Positions 54,451 through 63,994 of a stretch of DNA of 64,000 nucleotides are shown piece by piece. The stretch is taken from positions 1 to 64,000 of the forward strand of contig CAIYTH010000036.1 of assembly GCA_903929135.1 (NCBI GenBank), given 5' to 3'. This DNA comes from an uncultured Chlorobiales bacterium. Lineage in GTDB: Bacteria > Bacteroidota > Chlorobiia > Chlorobiales > Chlorobiaceae. The notes under the pieces were generated by a model. It was given only the letters and a program-made list of their open reading frames with translations. It searched no databases and was not told where the DNA came from. Every line of letters starts with the position of its first letter. Position 1 is the stretch's first letter. Both the position numbers and the translations under genes were made by a program.

Positions 54451-55401
54451 TTAGTACCCGTAGCTTTTCAGCAGGGTCTTCTTCTTCCTCCAGTCGGGCC
54501 TGATCTTGACGAAGATCTCCAGGAATACCGGTCTGCCGAGAAGCTCCTCGATATCGAGTCGCGCAGCCTGGCCGAGCCTTTTCAGGGCCGCGCCCTTTGC
54601 TCCGACGACGATCTGTTTCTGGCTGTTGCGTTCGACGATGATCGAGCAGCGGATCAGCTCCTTTTTTCTCGGTTCACTCTCATGCTGCTCCCTGAATTCG
54701 TCGATGACGACTTCGGTCGAATAGGGGATCTCCCTTCCGTACTGCAGGAATATCTTCTCCCGGATGATCTCGGCGGCAAAGAACCTTTCCGGTTCCGTGC
54801 TCAGCATCTCTTCAGGATAGAGCGGTTCGTCGAGGGGCAGGTGAGGCCTGATGAGCTCGACCAGTTCCTCGACATGGCTGCCCTGCAGGGCGGAGAGGGC
54901 AGGGGCTGCGACGGGAGCATAGGCTGCCGTCATCTCCTGCTGCACTTTCCTGGCGGTCTCTTCAGAGACGAGATCAGATTTGTTGAGGGCGATGATGAAC
55001 GGTTTTCCTGCCTGACGGACCCACTGGCCGATCAGCTCGTCGGCAAATTTCCGGTCGACAGGTTCATCTCCTTTGGCGAAAGGGATGAGCGCAACGATAA
55101 CGTCGGCTTCACGCAGCGCCTGGCGTGTCGTTTCGAGCATGGATTCGTGGAGGAACTGTCTCGGCTCCATGATGCCCGGCGTGTCGAGGATGATGATCTG
55201 GCTGCGGTCGTCATGGAAGATACCGGTTATTTTTTTTCTTGTTGTTTGCGGTTTTGGCGTTACAATAGATAGTTTGTGATCGAGCAGACGGTTGAGCAGT
55301 GTCGATTTTCCGGCGTTCGGAGCCCCGACGAAGGCTGCGTGGCCGCATGAGAATGAAGATGGCTGCACTGAATTGGTTCTGTTGTATGGTTCGGCAGGCA
55401 T
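54451..55401 (-). CDS. era: GTPase Era
   Basis: Binds the 3' end of 16S rRNA and guides 30S assembly. 316 residues: G1 [10 protein letters not shown]2 with PQTTRKKI, G3 DTPG, G4 NKSD, then the KH domain with [35 protein letters not shown] and VKIRPDWR. About 15 extra N-terminal residues compared with short forms. Divergent from rodA with a 65-bp gap. Confidence 0.96.
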   Translation of the reverse strand: MPAEPYNRTNSVQPSSFSCGHAAFVGAPNAGKSTLLNRLLDHKLSIVTPKPQTTRKKITGIFHDDRSQIIILDTPGIMEPRQFLHESMLETTRQALREADVIVALIPFAKGDEPVDRKFADELIGQWVRQAGKPFIIALNKSDLVSEETARKVQQEMTAAYAPVAAPALSALQGSHVEELVELIRPHLPLDEPLYPEEMLSTEPERFFAAEIIREKIFLQYGREIPYSTEVVIDEFREQHESEPRKKELIRCSIIVERNSQKQIVVGAKGAALKRLGQAARLDIEELLGRPVFLEIFVKIRPDWRKKKTLLKSYGY

Positions 55402-55466
55402 GCCAGGAGCCGCAAAGGGAACGGCGTTTTTTTACAAGATAACATCATGGACTCCCGGTTCAAGAG

Positions 55467-56702
55467 ATGGAAAAGATTAACAGACTCGATCCCTGGCTCA
55501 TCATTGCGATGGCCGGCGCGATCATCATGGGGTTGTCGGCCATATACAGCGCCACGCACAACTCCACCCATGGCCCCGAAGATACGGCGTTGTTCCTGAG
55601 GCAACTTTCCTCGGCGATGATCGGAACCATGGTCGTTGGCGTGATGTATTTCATCGATTACCGGAGGATACGGGAAAACTCCTACTTCATGTACGGTGGC
55701 GGCATCATCCTGCTGCTCGCCGTACTTGTGCTTGGCAAGAAAGTAGCCGGTAACGCCGGCTGGTTCCGGTTCGGGATGTTCAGTTTCCAGCCCTCCGAAC
55801 TGGTCAAGATGATCACCGTCATCACGCTCGCACGTTTTTTATCCGACGACCAGACTGACATAAGCAACCCCCTGCACCTTGCGACAGCCGTTGCCATTCC
55901 GCTGCTTCCTGCAAGCCTCGTTCTCCTGGAACCCGATACCGGCACGACGCTCACGTGCCTTTCGTTCATCGTGCCCATGATCGTGCTTGCCGGATTCGAT
56001 CCCTACAAAATCCTGCTGTTCGTCGTGCCCCTTGTTCTGCTGGTATCCGGCTTTTTCAACATGACGTTCCTTCTCGTATTTGCCGTGTTGTCCCTGGCCG
56101 CGTTCATCTTCGTCAGGAAGAAGGCGGAGCTGCATCAGTTCCTTGTCGTCGGCGGAGGGGTGGCGGGAGGGCTCATGACCTGGAAATTCACCTCGCTGAT
56201 CCTGAAGCCCCATCAGATCAAACGTATCCAGATCTTTCTCGATCCCATGTCCGATCCGAGGGGGGCAGGCTATAATGCACTGCAGGCGAAGATCGCCATT
56301 GCTTCCGGAGGTTTGCTGGGAAAAGGGTATCTTCACGGCACCCAGACTCAGTTGCGCTATATACCGGCACAATGGACCGATTTCATATTCTGCGTTATTG
56401 CCGAGGAGCGCGGCCTTATCGGTGCGACATTGCTGATCGCCTGTTATCTCGTTCTCGTACTTCGACTTGTATGGATGGTCGGCGCCATAAGGAACAAGTT
56501 TGTGGAGCTGGTGATTACAGGATATGCAACGCTCCTGATGACTCACGTTATCATCAATATCGGCATGACAATAGGCGTCATGCCTGTTATAGGTGTTCCT
56601 CTTCCGTTTGTTTCGTATGGCGGTTCATCCCTTATAGCAAATATGATGATGGTGGCGCTGGCCATGAACTTTTTCCGGAACAGGCGGAATATCGGTTATT
56701 GA
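55467..56702 (+). CDS. rodA: Rod shape-determining SEDS protein RodA
   Basis: A peptidoglycan glycosyltransferase of the SEDS family with about ten transmembrane helices in 411 residues. Visible motifs: [99 protein letters not shown]. GxGAGYN-type and QPSE motifs favour RodA over FtsW. The partner PBP2 (mrdA) is not adjacent. A perfect terminator follows. Confidence 0.92.
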   Translation: MEKINRLDPWLIIAMAGAIIMGLSAIYSATHNSTHGPEDTALFLRQLSSAMIGTMVVGVMYFIDYRRIRENSYFMYGGGIILLLAVLVLGKKVAGNAGWFRFGMFSFQPSELVKMITVITLARFLSDDQTDISNPLHLATAVAIPLLPASLVLLEPDTGTTLTCLSFIVPMIVLAGFDPYKILLFVVPLVLLVSGFFNMTFLLVFAVLSLAAFIFVRKKAELHQFLVVGGGVAGGLMTWKFTSLILKPHQIKRIQIFLDPMSDPRGAGYNALQAKIAIASGGLLGKGYLHGTQTQLRYIPAQWTDFIFCVIAEERGLIGATLLIACYLVLVLRLVWMVGAIRNKFVELVITGYATLLMTHVIINIGMTIGVMPVIGVPLPFVSYGGSSLIANMMMVALAMNFFRNRRNIGY

Positions 56703-56716
56703 TTTATTCTACGGGA

Positions 56717-56755
56717 AAACAGAGAAGGCTGCCTTGCCGGCAGCCTTCTCTGTTT
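56717..56755. terminator. Bidirectional terminator after rodA
   Basis: A perfect 17-bp stem AAACAGAGAAGGCTGCC (56717-56733) / GGCAGCCTTCTCTGTTT (56739-56755) with a 5-nt loop, T-rich on both strands. It serves rodA and the minus-strand gene ending at 56793. Confidence 0.9.
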
Positions 56756-56792
56756 GTCGATTTCAGGAGTCGGTTGTCAATCCGTTCCGCGA

Positions 56793-57239
56793 TCAGCGCC
56801 TGGCTTTGTAGATAAAACGCTTTCCGCCTTCTCCGACAGGGATACGTTCGATCTCAGGGTCGTTGTTGCCGTACTTGTTGAACCAGAGGCTTACGGCAGT
56901 GCCTTTCGTCTGTAATGCAGCCGCGATATCCTTGGGCTTGAACTCCTTGTCGGGGTTCGCCTTGAGCAGGCTCTTGATGGATGCGCCAAGCTTGCCGCGG
57001 CCGAACTTGGCTGTTCCTGTTTTTGCGGCAGGTGTGCCCTCTATCTTCGCAAGATTGAGTTCGAGCTTCCTGACAACGGCGCTTAATTCATTTTCGAGAG
57101 GTTTGATCTTTTCTTCGAATTCAAGGCGCATGGATGCAATTTTATCCTTAAGATCATTTTTTTCTTTGTTCAAGGCCTTGAAATCATCGACATTCAGAAT
57201 GTAGAGATCAAATTTGTCTGGTGAAGTCTTCGTGCTCAT
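56793..57239 (-). CDS. Coiled-coil plus winged-helix-like protein, unknown function
   Basis: 148 residues: an N-terminal half predicted as a coiled coil (LNKEKNDLKDKIASMRLEFEEKIKPLENELSAVVRKLEL), a short basic linker with Ala/Gly/Thr (TGTAKFGRGKLG), and a C-terminal half resembling a small helix-turn-helix (SIKSLLKANPDKEFKPKDIAAALQTKGTAVSLWFNKYG then a basic wing IERIPVGEGGKRFIYKARR). I infer a dimeric nucleic-acid-binding protein. The family is not recognised by me. The upstream 200 bp (57240-57442) is notably AT-rich compared with the rest of the window and separates it from the divergent mtaB. Confidence 0.6.
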   Translation of the reverse strand: MSTKTSPDKFDLYILNVDDFKALNKEKNDLKDKIASMRLEFEEKIKPLENELSAVVRKLELNLAKIEGTPAAKTGTAKFGRGKLGASIKSLLKANPDKEFKPKDIAAALQTKGTAVSLWFNKYGNNDPEIERIPVGEGGKRFIYKARR

Positions 57240-57442
57240 ATTGACCTGTTGTTATGTTTAAGACGAAAAATATTATCTCCGGAAATAATATAATGTGAAG
57301 AATCGAATTAATGCAATAAATAAATAAGCGGGTACAATCGATACGATGAAAAGAGGTGTTTATATACAAAAAAAATGTATGGAAACGCGTTGCTTTGTCC
57401 GGATGATTGTCATAAAAGAATGCTTTTTCCAGGTCAGGAAAT

Positions 57443-58804
57443 ATGAATGAAAAGAAACAGAAAAGCGTTGCGGCAATCACTCTCGGATGTAAACTGAATT
57501 ATGCTGAAACATCGTCCATACTTGATATGCTGGTTTCGCAGGGCTGGAGCCTTGCTGCGATAGATGAGGGGGCAGACCTTATCATCGTGCATACCTGTGC
57601 GGTCACCGGCCAGGCCGAACAGAAGTCCCGGCAACAGATCAGGAAGATCATCCGGAAGAATCCGGGAAGCCGCGTGGCGGTCATCGGGTGTTATTCACAG
57701 CTCGATCCGGCTCGGCTTGCCGATATCGAAGGTGTCTCTCTCGTACTCGGTACCACCGACAAGTTCGAGCCGGGATATTACCTCGCTGATCCGGATGCCG
57801 AGCAGCCGGTTCCCCTGGTGAAAGTCTCCCCGGTCAGGGAGCTTGATGTGGCCCTTCCAGGCAGCTCCATGCTTTGCCGGCCTGAAAAGGGGCGGACAAG
57901 GGCATTCCTGAAGATCCAGGACGGTTGCAGCTTCGGCTGCGCCTATTGTACGATTCCGAATATCAGGGGCCGATCGAGGTCAGTGCCGCTTCACCAGGTC
58001 ATTGAGCGTGCGGCCAGGATCGCCGATGCCGGCTATCATGAAATCGTCCTGACCGGAGTGAACATTGCCGACTACCGCGATGGAGATACCGGCTTTTCAG
58101 GACTGCTGCAACGACTCGAGGAGATCGACATCAGGCGGATCCGGATCGGTTCGGTCGAACCGGACCTTCTCGACGACGAGGTGATCGGCGTCGTGGCAGG
58201 CTCGCAAAAGATCATGCCACATTTCCACCTGCCGCTGCAGAGCGGATCTGACGCCATCCTGAAGGCCATGGGTCGTCATTACGATACGAAAACCTACAGG
58301 CAAAGGTTCATGAAGGCCGTCGAAGCAATTCCCGGCTGCGGCATCGGTGCTGACGTCATGACCGGCTATCCGGGAGAGGGCGAACGGGAGTTCGGGGAGA
58401 TGTACCGGTTCCTCGAAGCACTTCCGGCCGCCTATCTGCATGTGTTCACCTGTTCGGTCAGGCCCGGCACGGCGCTTTCACGGCAGGTCGCCGGAAAGGA
58501 GCTCGACCCGGTACCGCACGCCGTGGCTGCAACACGGGCATCGCAGCTGGCCGAACTTGGCGGGCGCATGGAACGAAGATTCGCCTCGGCGTTTTGCGGC
58601 GGCGAGCTGCAGGTGCTGTTCGAGGAGAGCTCCGCCAACGACGACGGTACGACGCGCTGGAGCGGCTACAGCGGCAACTATCTCAGGGTTGATGTCAATG
58701 TCGATGCGGGGGTAGATCCCGACCTGATGAAAGGGTTCATCCATAATGTCCTGGTCGAAGGGTTCGGAGAGGATTTGCATTTACAAGGCAGACTGTTATT
58801 TTGA
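57443..58804 (+). CDS. mtaB: tRNA t6A methylthiotransferase MtaB
   Basis: A radical-SAM methylthiotransferase that converts t6A37 to ms2t6A37 in tRNA. The N-terminal UPF0004 domain has cluster cysteines in LGCKLNYAE, VHTCAVTGQAEQKSRQ and VIGCYSQLDP; the radical-SAM triad is CSFGCAYC; the C-terminal TRAM-like region ends the protein. 453 residues. AGGTCAGGAA precedes the ATG. MtaB rather than MiaB because of the CKLN and TGQAEQKSRQ forms. Confidence 0.92.
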   Translation: MNEKKQKSVAAITLGCKLNYAETSSILDMLVSQGWSLAAIDEGADLIIVHTCAVTGQAEQKSRQQIRKIIRKNPGSRVAVIGCYSQLDPARLADIEGVSLVLGTTDKFEPGYYLADPDAEQPVPLVKVSPVRELDVALPGSSMLCRPEKGRTRAFLKIQDGCSFGCAYCTIPNIRGRSRSVPLHQVIERAARIADAGYHEIVLTGVNIADYRDGDTGFSGLLQRLEEIDIRRIRIGSVEPDLLDDEVIGVVAGSQKIMPHFHLPLQSGSDAILKAMGRHYDTKTYRQRFMKAVEAIPGCGIGADVMTGYPGEGEREFGEMYRFLEALPAAYLHVFTCSVRPGTALSRQVAGKELDPVPHAVAATRASQLAELGGRMERRFASAFCGGELQVLFEESSANDDGTTRWSGYSGNYLRVDVNVDAGVDPDLMKGFIHNVLVEGFGEDLHLQGRLLF

Positions 58805-58855
58805 CCTGTTTCTTTTCAGCACCACTTTCCACCAACAACATCAACAGCTATCGCC

Positions 58856-59389
58856 ATGCCCATCAAATCCAGGATCCGTACGGTGCCAGATTATCCCAAG
58901 AAAGGGATCATGTTCCGTGACATCACCACCCTCATCAAGGATCCGGTCGGATTCCGCCTGGTGATCGACACCATGACCCAGCATTACCTTTCGGCGGGGC
59001 TGGATTTCGATATCGTCGTCGGCATCGAGGCCAGGGGCTTCATCCTTGGAGGTGCGCTCGCCTACACGCTCGGCAAAGGATTCGTGCCGGTCAGGAAGCC
59101 GGGCAAGCTGCCGGCCGACGTCGTCAAGCTCGAGTATGAGCTCGAATATGGCAGCGACACCATCGAGATGCATATCGATGCCCTCGGCAAGGGCCAGAAG
59201 GTGCTGCTTGTGGACGATCTTCTCGCGACAGGCGGAACGGCACTTGCGGCGGCGGCCCTGGTGGAAAAGGTGGGTGGAGAGGTTGCAGGCATGGCCTTCA
59301 TCGTCAATCTTCCCGACGTGGGGGGCGAGAAGAAGATACGCGACAAGGGTTACAACATCTATTGCGTGACAGAGTTCGAAGGGGACTGA
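58856..59389 (+). CDS. apt: Adenine phosphoribosyltransferase
   Basis: Salvages adenine to AMP with PRPP. 177 residues, typical. Signatures: IRTVPDYPKKGIMFRDITTL at the N-terminus and the PRPP-binding VLLVDDLLATGGTA. It lies 51 bp after mtaB on the same strand. Confidence 0.96.
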   Translation: MPIKSRIRTVPDYPKKGIMFRDITTLIKDPVGFRLVIDTMTQHYLSAGLDFDIVVGIEARGFILGGALAYTLGKGFVPVRKPGKLPADVVKLEYELEYGSDTIEMHIDALGKGQKVLLVDDLLATGGTALAAAALVEKVGGEVAGMAFIVNLPDVGGEKKIRDKGYNIYCVTEFEGD

Positions 59390-59425
59390 TCCTTTATTAT
59401 CTCCCGAAAACCAGGGGACAATGCC

Positions 59426-60880
59426 ATGAATCCGCCGCCATTCCGGTCGAGTGGGGCCCTCTGCGGAACCGTTGCCGCCGTTGTTGCGGCACTGCTTCCG
59501 TTGCCGGTCTTCGCCTCCGGAACAGCGGCGGCAGGCGGATCATCGGCCGTCATGCCTCCTGTATGGCTGGTGACGCCGTTCATGCTCCTGCTCCTGATGA
59601 TCGCCACCGGCCCCATCCTGTATCCGAGGTTCTGGGAGCATCATTACCGGAAGGTTTCCATCTTTCTCGGGTCCCTGGTGGCGCTTTACTATGCTGTCCG
59701 GGTCGACAACGGCATACGGCTTCTTGAACACACGTTCGAGGAGTACCTGTCGTTCATCTCCCTTATCGCAGCCCTTTTCGTGGTGGCTGGCGGCATCCTC
59801 ATCAGGATCGAACGCAGAGGCACGCCGCTGGTGAATGCTCTTCTGCTCTTCTTCGGCGCCGTCCTGGCGAATATCGTGGGTACGACGGGGGCCTCGATGC
59901 TGCTGATCCGTCCTTACCTCAGGATCAACGCCGGGCGTCTCAGGGCGTTCCACACTGTTTTTTTCATTTTCATCGTCAGCAATGCGGGCGGCTGCCTGAC
60001 GCCGGTCGGCGATCCACCGCTGTTTCTCGGTTTTCTCCGGGGAGTGCCATTTTTCTGGGTTCTCCGGCACCTCTGGCTGCCCTGGCTCCTGACCGTCCTG
60101 ATGCTGTGCCTGATCCTGATGGCCCTCGATGCCCGGACCGCCGGCCGAGCGGCTGAATCCGAGCCGCTTTCCGGCCGGATCGTCGTCAGGGGGTCGAGGA
60201 ATTTCCTGTATCTTGCGCTCCTGATGCTTTCGGTGTTCCTGGACCCCTCGGTGATCCCCGGGTTTCCGAGCCTGCACGACCGGTTTCATCTGCCTTTCGG
60301 CATCAGGGAGGCGATCATGGTGATTGTGGCGTTCACGGCTTACAAGACCTCCGACAGGGAAGCGCTCGAAGGCAACGGGTTCAATTTCGAGCCGATCATC
60401 GAGGTAGGGTTTCTTTTCGTCGGGATCTTTGCCACCATGATACCGGCGCTCCAGCTGATCGGCGACTGGGCCGGGAATCATGCCGGCGAGTTCACCGTCA
60501 CGAAGTTCTACTGGTGCACCGGCCTTCTTTCCGGTTTTCTCGACAATGCGCCGACCTATCTCAACTTCCTTGCCGGAGCAACCGGCAAATTCGGCCTTGA
60601 TGCCGGAAACCCTTCACATGTCAGGCTTTTTTCAGAGGGGCTGCCGTCGCCTGTTCCCGGAGACGCCTCTTCTACGATTTACCTTATGGCAATTTCGATG
60701 GCTTCGGTCCTTTTCGGGGCGTTCACCTATATCGGTAACGCACCGAATTTCATGGTCAGGAATATCGCCCTCCAGTCGGATGCCGAGGTTCCGGGTTTCC
60801 TGGAGTACCTCTACAGGTATTCCATCCCTGTGCTGATTCCGTTGCTTGCAGTGCTCTGGTTCTTCCAGTTCAATTATTAG
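59426..60880 (+). CDS. Ion transporter superfamily protein (NhaD/CitMHS type)
   Basis: 484 residues. It begins with a signal-like hydrophobic stretch (CGTVAAVVAALLPLPVFA) and has about 11-12 membrane helices. IVGTTGASMLLIRPYLRINAGR, NAGGCLTPVGDPPLFLGFLRGVPFFW and the later SGFLDNAPTYLNFLAGATG and FGAFTYIGNAPNFMVRNIA repeat are the pseudo-symmetric motifs of the ion transporter superfamily, as in NhaD Na+/H+ antiporters. The most likely function is sodium/proton antiport; citrate or another anion is possible. Confidence 0.82.
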   Translation: MNPPPFRSSGALCGTVAAVVAALLPLPVFASGTAAAGGSSAVMPPVWLVTPFMLLLLMIATGPILYPRFWEHHYRKVSIFLGSLVALYYAVRVDNGIRLLEHTFEEYLSFISLIAALFVVAGGILIRIERRGTPLVNALLLFFGAVLANIVGTTGASMLLIRPYLRINAGRLRAFHTVFFIFIVSNAGGCLTPVGDPPLFLGFLRGVPFFWVLRHLWLPWLLTVLMLCLILMALDARTAGRAAESEPLSGRIVVRGSRNFLYLALLMLSVFLDPSVIPGFPSLHDRFHLPFGIREAIMVIVAFTAYKTSDREALEGNGFNFEPIIEVGFLFVGIFATMIPALQLIGDWAGNHAGEFTVTKFYWCTGLLSGFLDNAPTYLNFLAGATGKFGLDAGNPSHVRLFSEGLPSPVPGDASSTIYLMAISMASVLFGAFTYIGNAPNFMVRNIALQSDAEVPGFLEYLYRYSIPVLIPLLAVLWFFQFNY

Positions 60881-60907
60881 GAACCGACGATCCTTAAAGG
60901 CGTTGAC

Positions 60908-61228
60908 GTGGCGACTGCCGCCGGCTCGAAAAGAGTCGTTCCGGCAGTATCTTCCAGGCAGGCGGGCAGGCGGGAATCGACCTGCCCGGTGGATGCGAAC
61001 GGTGATGTGGTGATCGATTACGGCAACGGATATAGACACGCAGGCATGGATGCCGTCGGGGCGGGACGCGTCCTTTTCAGTCAGGAGCAACGTCATGATG
61101 ACCTTATCGGTTTCGCGACGATTCAAAAAGGGAAATCCATCGGGATCTTCGATGATACCGTTCAGCTCCCAACCGGCCTGAAGGCCGGTTCAGCTTTTTG
61201 TCAGGATTCCACCGAGGCATGGAGATGA
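60908..61228 (+). other. Doubtful open frame in a gene-poor 408-bp gap
   Basis: The stretch 60881-61288 between the transporter and HU contains one GTG-initiated 106-codon frame on the plus strand with no recognisable domain and no ribosome binding site. It ends across the hairpin at 61171-61190. It may be a remnant or chance frame. I would not count it as a gene without outside evidence. Confidence 0.15.
61171..61200 (+). terminator. Hairpin with T-rich tail
   Basis: A perfect 8-bp stem AACCGGCC / GGCCGGTT with loop TGAA (61171-61190), then CAGCTTTTTG. On the minus strand the loop reads TTCA, as in the GGGCTTCAGCCC hairpins at 18117 and 21815. It is about 290 bp beyond the transporter gene. 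Confidence 0.55.
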
Positions 61229-61288
61229 TCGGCCCGGTTTGCGAAAAGCCCGGGGATTGTCAGCCGTAAAGGGCGTGTCGAAAGCTTT

Positions 61289-61591
61289 TTACGACGTTTT
61301 CAGGCTTTCGCTGACGGCGTGCTTGAATTCCTTCGAAATCTTGAAGGTCGGCACGTTTTTCGGGTTGACCGTCACCTTCTCGCCGGTGCGGGGGTTTCTG
61401 GCCTGCCGCAGGTTCTTGTAGCGGATGTTGAAGGACCCGAAACCGCGGATTTCGATTCTCTTGCCCGACTTGAGCGAATCGATGATGCTCTCGAACAGGC
61501 AATCGACGACCGCTTCCGTCTCGTTTTTTGTCAGACCCGTTCGTTGGGCAATCACGTTCACCAGATCGGCTTTTGTGGTTGTTTGTCCCAT
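61289..61591 (-). CDS. HU/IHF-family DNA-binding protein
   Basis: A 100-residue histone-like protein that bends and packages DNA as a dimer. The helical body TKADLVNVIAQRTGLTKNETEAVVDCLFESIIDSLKSGKRIEIRGFGSF is followed by the arm RNPRTGEKVTVNPKNVPTFKISKEFK. The arm PKNVP and the GxGxF region fit HU/IHF; which of the two cannot be settled. It is a single gene, 39 bp from the TauE-like gene on the same strand. Confidence 0.92.
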   Translation of the reverse strand: MGQTTTKADLVNVIAQRTGLTKNETEAVVDCLFESIIDSLKSGKRIEIRGFGSFNIRYKNLRQARNPRTGEKVTVNPKNVPTFKISKEFKHAVSESLKTS

Positions 61592-61630
61592 GGTAGTGTG
61601 TGCTTATGTTATAGGTATGCCAACTGTGTT

Positions 61631-61993
61631 TCAAATCCAGAGCCGAATTGCGACGAGTACCAGAAATATTGCGAATCCCCTGCGAAGCATCTCGCCCGAC
61701 ATGCCGAGAGCGATCTTGGCGCCGAAGAGCGCCCCGGCGAAAAGGCCGAGGGCGATGACCAGTCCGAACCAGACGTTGTCGATCGATATCTTTCCGGAAC
61801 GGAAGTATTCGATGACCCCGAGAATCCCTACGGGAAGGAGGAGCGCCATAAGCGAGGTTCCTGTTGCGGTCTGCTGGCTCATGCCGAAGAGCAGCACGAG
61901 GGCCGGCACGATGATCACGCCACCACCCACGCCGAACATGCCGGAGAGCATTCCTGCGGCGATTCCGATCGCGAAAAGGTAGACAAACTGCAT
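61631..61993 (-). CDS. TauE/SafE-family membrane protein, half-size
   Basis: A 120-residue protein with four hydrophobic segments and the TauE/SafE (DUF81) start signature GIAAGMLSGMFGVGGGVIIVPALVLLFGMSQQTATGTSL. Family members are putative sulfite/sulfur-compound exporters of about 240-260 residues; this is one repeat only, ending naturally in VLVAIRLWI. It could dimerise. It lies 15 bp after ftsH on the same strand. A sulfur link would suit a sulfide-oxidising phototroph but is only a guess. Confidence 0.8.
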   Translation of the reverse strand: MQFVYLFAIGIAAGMLSGMFGVGGGVIIVPALVLLFGMSQQTATGTSLMALLLPVGILGVIEYFRSGKISIDNVWFGLVIALGLFAGALFGAKIALGMSGEMLRRGFAIFLVLVAIRLWI

Positions 61994-62008
61994 TTCAGGT
62001 CCTTTATT

Positions 62009-63994
62009 TTACGCCATTGCGCCAGCTGCAGCTCCATTGGCTGAGATGATGGCTTCAATGTCGCCGGCGTCGAGCGACTCTTTTTCGACAAGCTGCATGG
62101 CCAGGGCGTGCAGGGTCTTCGTGTGCGAGAGAAGAATCCTGCGTGCATTATCCATGCACTCGGTCACGATTTTCCTGACCTCGATGTCAATCAAGAGGGC
62201 CGTCTCCTCGCTGTACTCCCTGACATGGGAATAGTCCTTTCCGAGGAAGACCTCCTTGTGGCTGTCCCCGTAGTTGATCGGCCCGAGCTTCTCGCTCATG
62301 CCCCAGCTCCTGACCATTTTGCGTGCGATCTCGGTCGCCTTTTCGATATCGTTGGCCGCGCCGGTGCTGCTCTCCTTGAAGATCAGCTCCTCGGCTGCCC
62401 TGCCGCCGAGCGCATAGGTGATCATGGCCACCAGGTAGTTCCTGTTATGGGTGTATCGGTCCTCCAGCGGCAGGTAAGCCGTTTGTCCCAGGCTTCTGCC
62501 TCTCGGGATGATGGTGACCTTGTGGATGGGATCCGAGCCCGGGGTGAATTTCGAAACGAGTACATGCCCGGCTTCATGGTATGCGGTCAGCTGCTTCTGG
62601 TCAGGCGAAATGAACATGCTTTTTCTTTCCGGTCCCATGAGCACCTTGTCCCTTGCCTGTTCGAAATTATCGCTCGTGATGGTCTGCTGATCCTGCCTTG
62701 CGGCCAGGAGGACAGCTTCGTTGACCAGGTTGGCCAGGTCCGCCCCGGAGAACCCCGGGGTGCTTTTGGCAATGACGGCGATATCCACGTCGCCCGCAAG
62801 AGGCGTGTGCCGGGTATGAATTTTCAGGATGGCCTCGCGGCCCCTGATGTCAGGCTTGTCGATGACCACCTGCCGGTCGAACCTGCCCGGACGGAGGAGG
62901 GCCGTGTCTAGCACGTCCGGCCTGTTGGTCGCGGCGATGAGGATCACGTTGTCCTTGGTCGTGAACCCGTCCATTTCGACAAGCAGCTGGTTGAGCGTCT
63001 GTTCCCGCTCGTCATGGCCTCCTCCGAGTCCGGCTCCGCGGCTTCTGCCGACGGCATCGATCTCGTCGATGAAGACAATGCAGGGGGAGTTTTTCTTGGC
63101 GGTATCGAAGAGGTCGCGTACCCTGGCCGCGCCGACCCCGACGAACATCTCGACGAAATCGGCGCCGGAGATCGAAAAGAAGGGCACCTTGGCTTCGCCG
63201 GCAATCGCTTTTGCCATCAGCGTCTTCCCTGTGCCCGGAGGTCCGAGGAGCAGCACCCCTTTCGGGATCTTGCCGCCGATTTTCTGGAATTTTTCGGGAT
63301 TCATGAGGAACTCGACGGTCTCCTTCAGTTCCTCGACGGCCTCATCCACGCCCGCGACATCCTTGAACGTGACCTGTACGTCGAACTCGCTGATGAGCTT
63401 CGCCCGGCTCTTTCCGAAACTGAAGATGTTCTTCGACGCGCCTCCATTCTGGAGTGACATCTTTCTGAAGATGAAGAAATAGGCCGTGCCGAAAAGCAGC
63501 CAGGGCATGAAGAGCATGATGAAGCTGGAGATGTCGTCAGTGCCCTGCAGCACCTTGAGCTGCACGCCGCTGTCGGTCAGACGGTCGGCCTGGGTCAGAT
63601 CGAATCCCGGGACCCTGACCATGAACCGGTCGCTCTGGGTAACGGTGCCGTTGGCAAGCGGCAAACGGGCAGGAGCTTTCAGCTTGCCTGTAAGGATAGC
63701 GGATTTGTCCTGGTTGGTCTTGACGGTCACCTCGGTCACGAGGCTGCCGCCAAGCATCGAACGGTACTGGTTGTAGGAGATTTCGGGAGCCGTATCCTGC
63801 ATGAAGAATCTCTGGAACACAAACAGTGCCATGAGTCCCAGCATGAGGAAGACGAGGAATTTCGGAAAGTTTCCCCCATCCCGCTCCTCCTTTTCCGTCG
63901 TGCGTTCCGGCGATTGGCGGTCCTTTCCCGGCGGCAGAAACCTGTTGCCGGGCCGGCTTTTCGGGGCCTTTTCGCTGTCATTTTGATTCTGCAT
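62009..63994 (-). CDS. ftsH: ATP-dependent zinc metalloprotease FtsH
   Basis: A membrane-anchored AAA+ protease that degrades damaged membrane and regulatory proteins. 661 residues, complete, with ATG at 63994 six bases from the window edge. Two transmembrane helices ([20 protein letters not shown] and [19 protein letters not shown]) flank a periplasmic domain. Walker [16 protein letters not shown], Walker [13 protein letters not shown], the second region of homology [20 protein letters not shown] and the zinc motif HEAGH are all intact. The charged N-terminal tail of about 40 residues is longer than usual. Confidence 0.97.
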   Translation of the reverse strand: MQNQNDSEKAPKSRPGNRFLPPGKDRQSPERTTEKEERDGGNFPKFLVFLMLGLMALFVFQRFFMQDTAPEISYNQYRSMLGGSLVTEVTVKTNQDKSAILTGKLKAPARLPLANGTVTQSDRFMVRVPGFDLTQADRLTDSGVQLKVLQGTDDISSFIMLFMPWLLFGTAYFFIFRKMSLQNGGASKNIFSFGKSRAKLISEFDVQVTFKDVAGVDEAVEELKETVEFLMNPEKFQKIGGKIPKGVLLLGPPGTGKTLMAKAIAGEAKVPFFSISGADFVEMFVGVGAARVRDLFDTAKKNSPCIVFIDEIDAVGRSRGAGLGGGHDEREQTLNQLLVEMDGFTTKDNVILIAATNRPDVLDTALLRPGRFDRQVVIDKPDIRGREAILKIHTRHTPLAGDVDIAVIAKSTPGFSGADLANLVNEAVLLAARQDQQTITSDNFEQARDKVLMGPERKSMFISPDQKQLTAYHEAGHVLVSKFTPGSDPIHKVTIIPRGRSLGQTAYLPLEDRYTHNRNYLVAMITYALGGRAAEELIFKESSTGAANDIEKATEIARKMVRSWGMSEKLGPINYGDSHKEVFLGKDYSHVREYSEETALLIDIEVRKIVTECMDNARRILLSHTKTLHALAMQLVEKESLDAGDIEAIISANGAAAGAMA

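Noticed and set aside
60632-61126. Minus-strand 164-codon frame overlapping the transporter end
   Set aside because: More than half is antisense to the transporter and there is no family signature.
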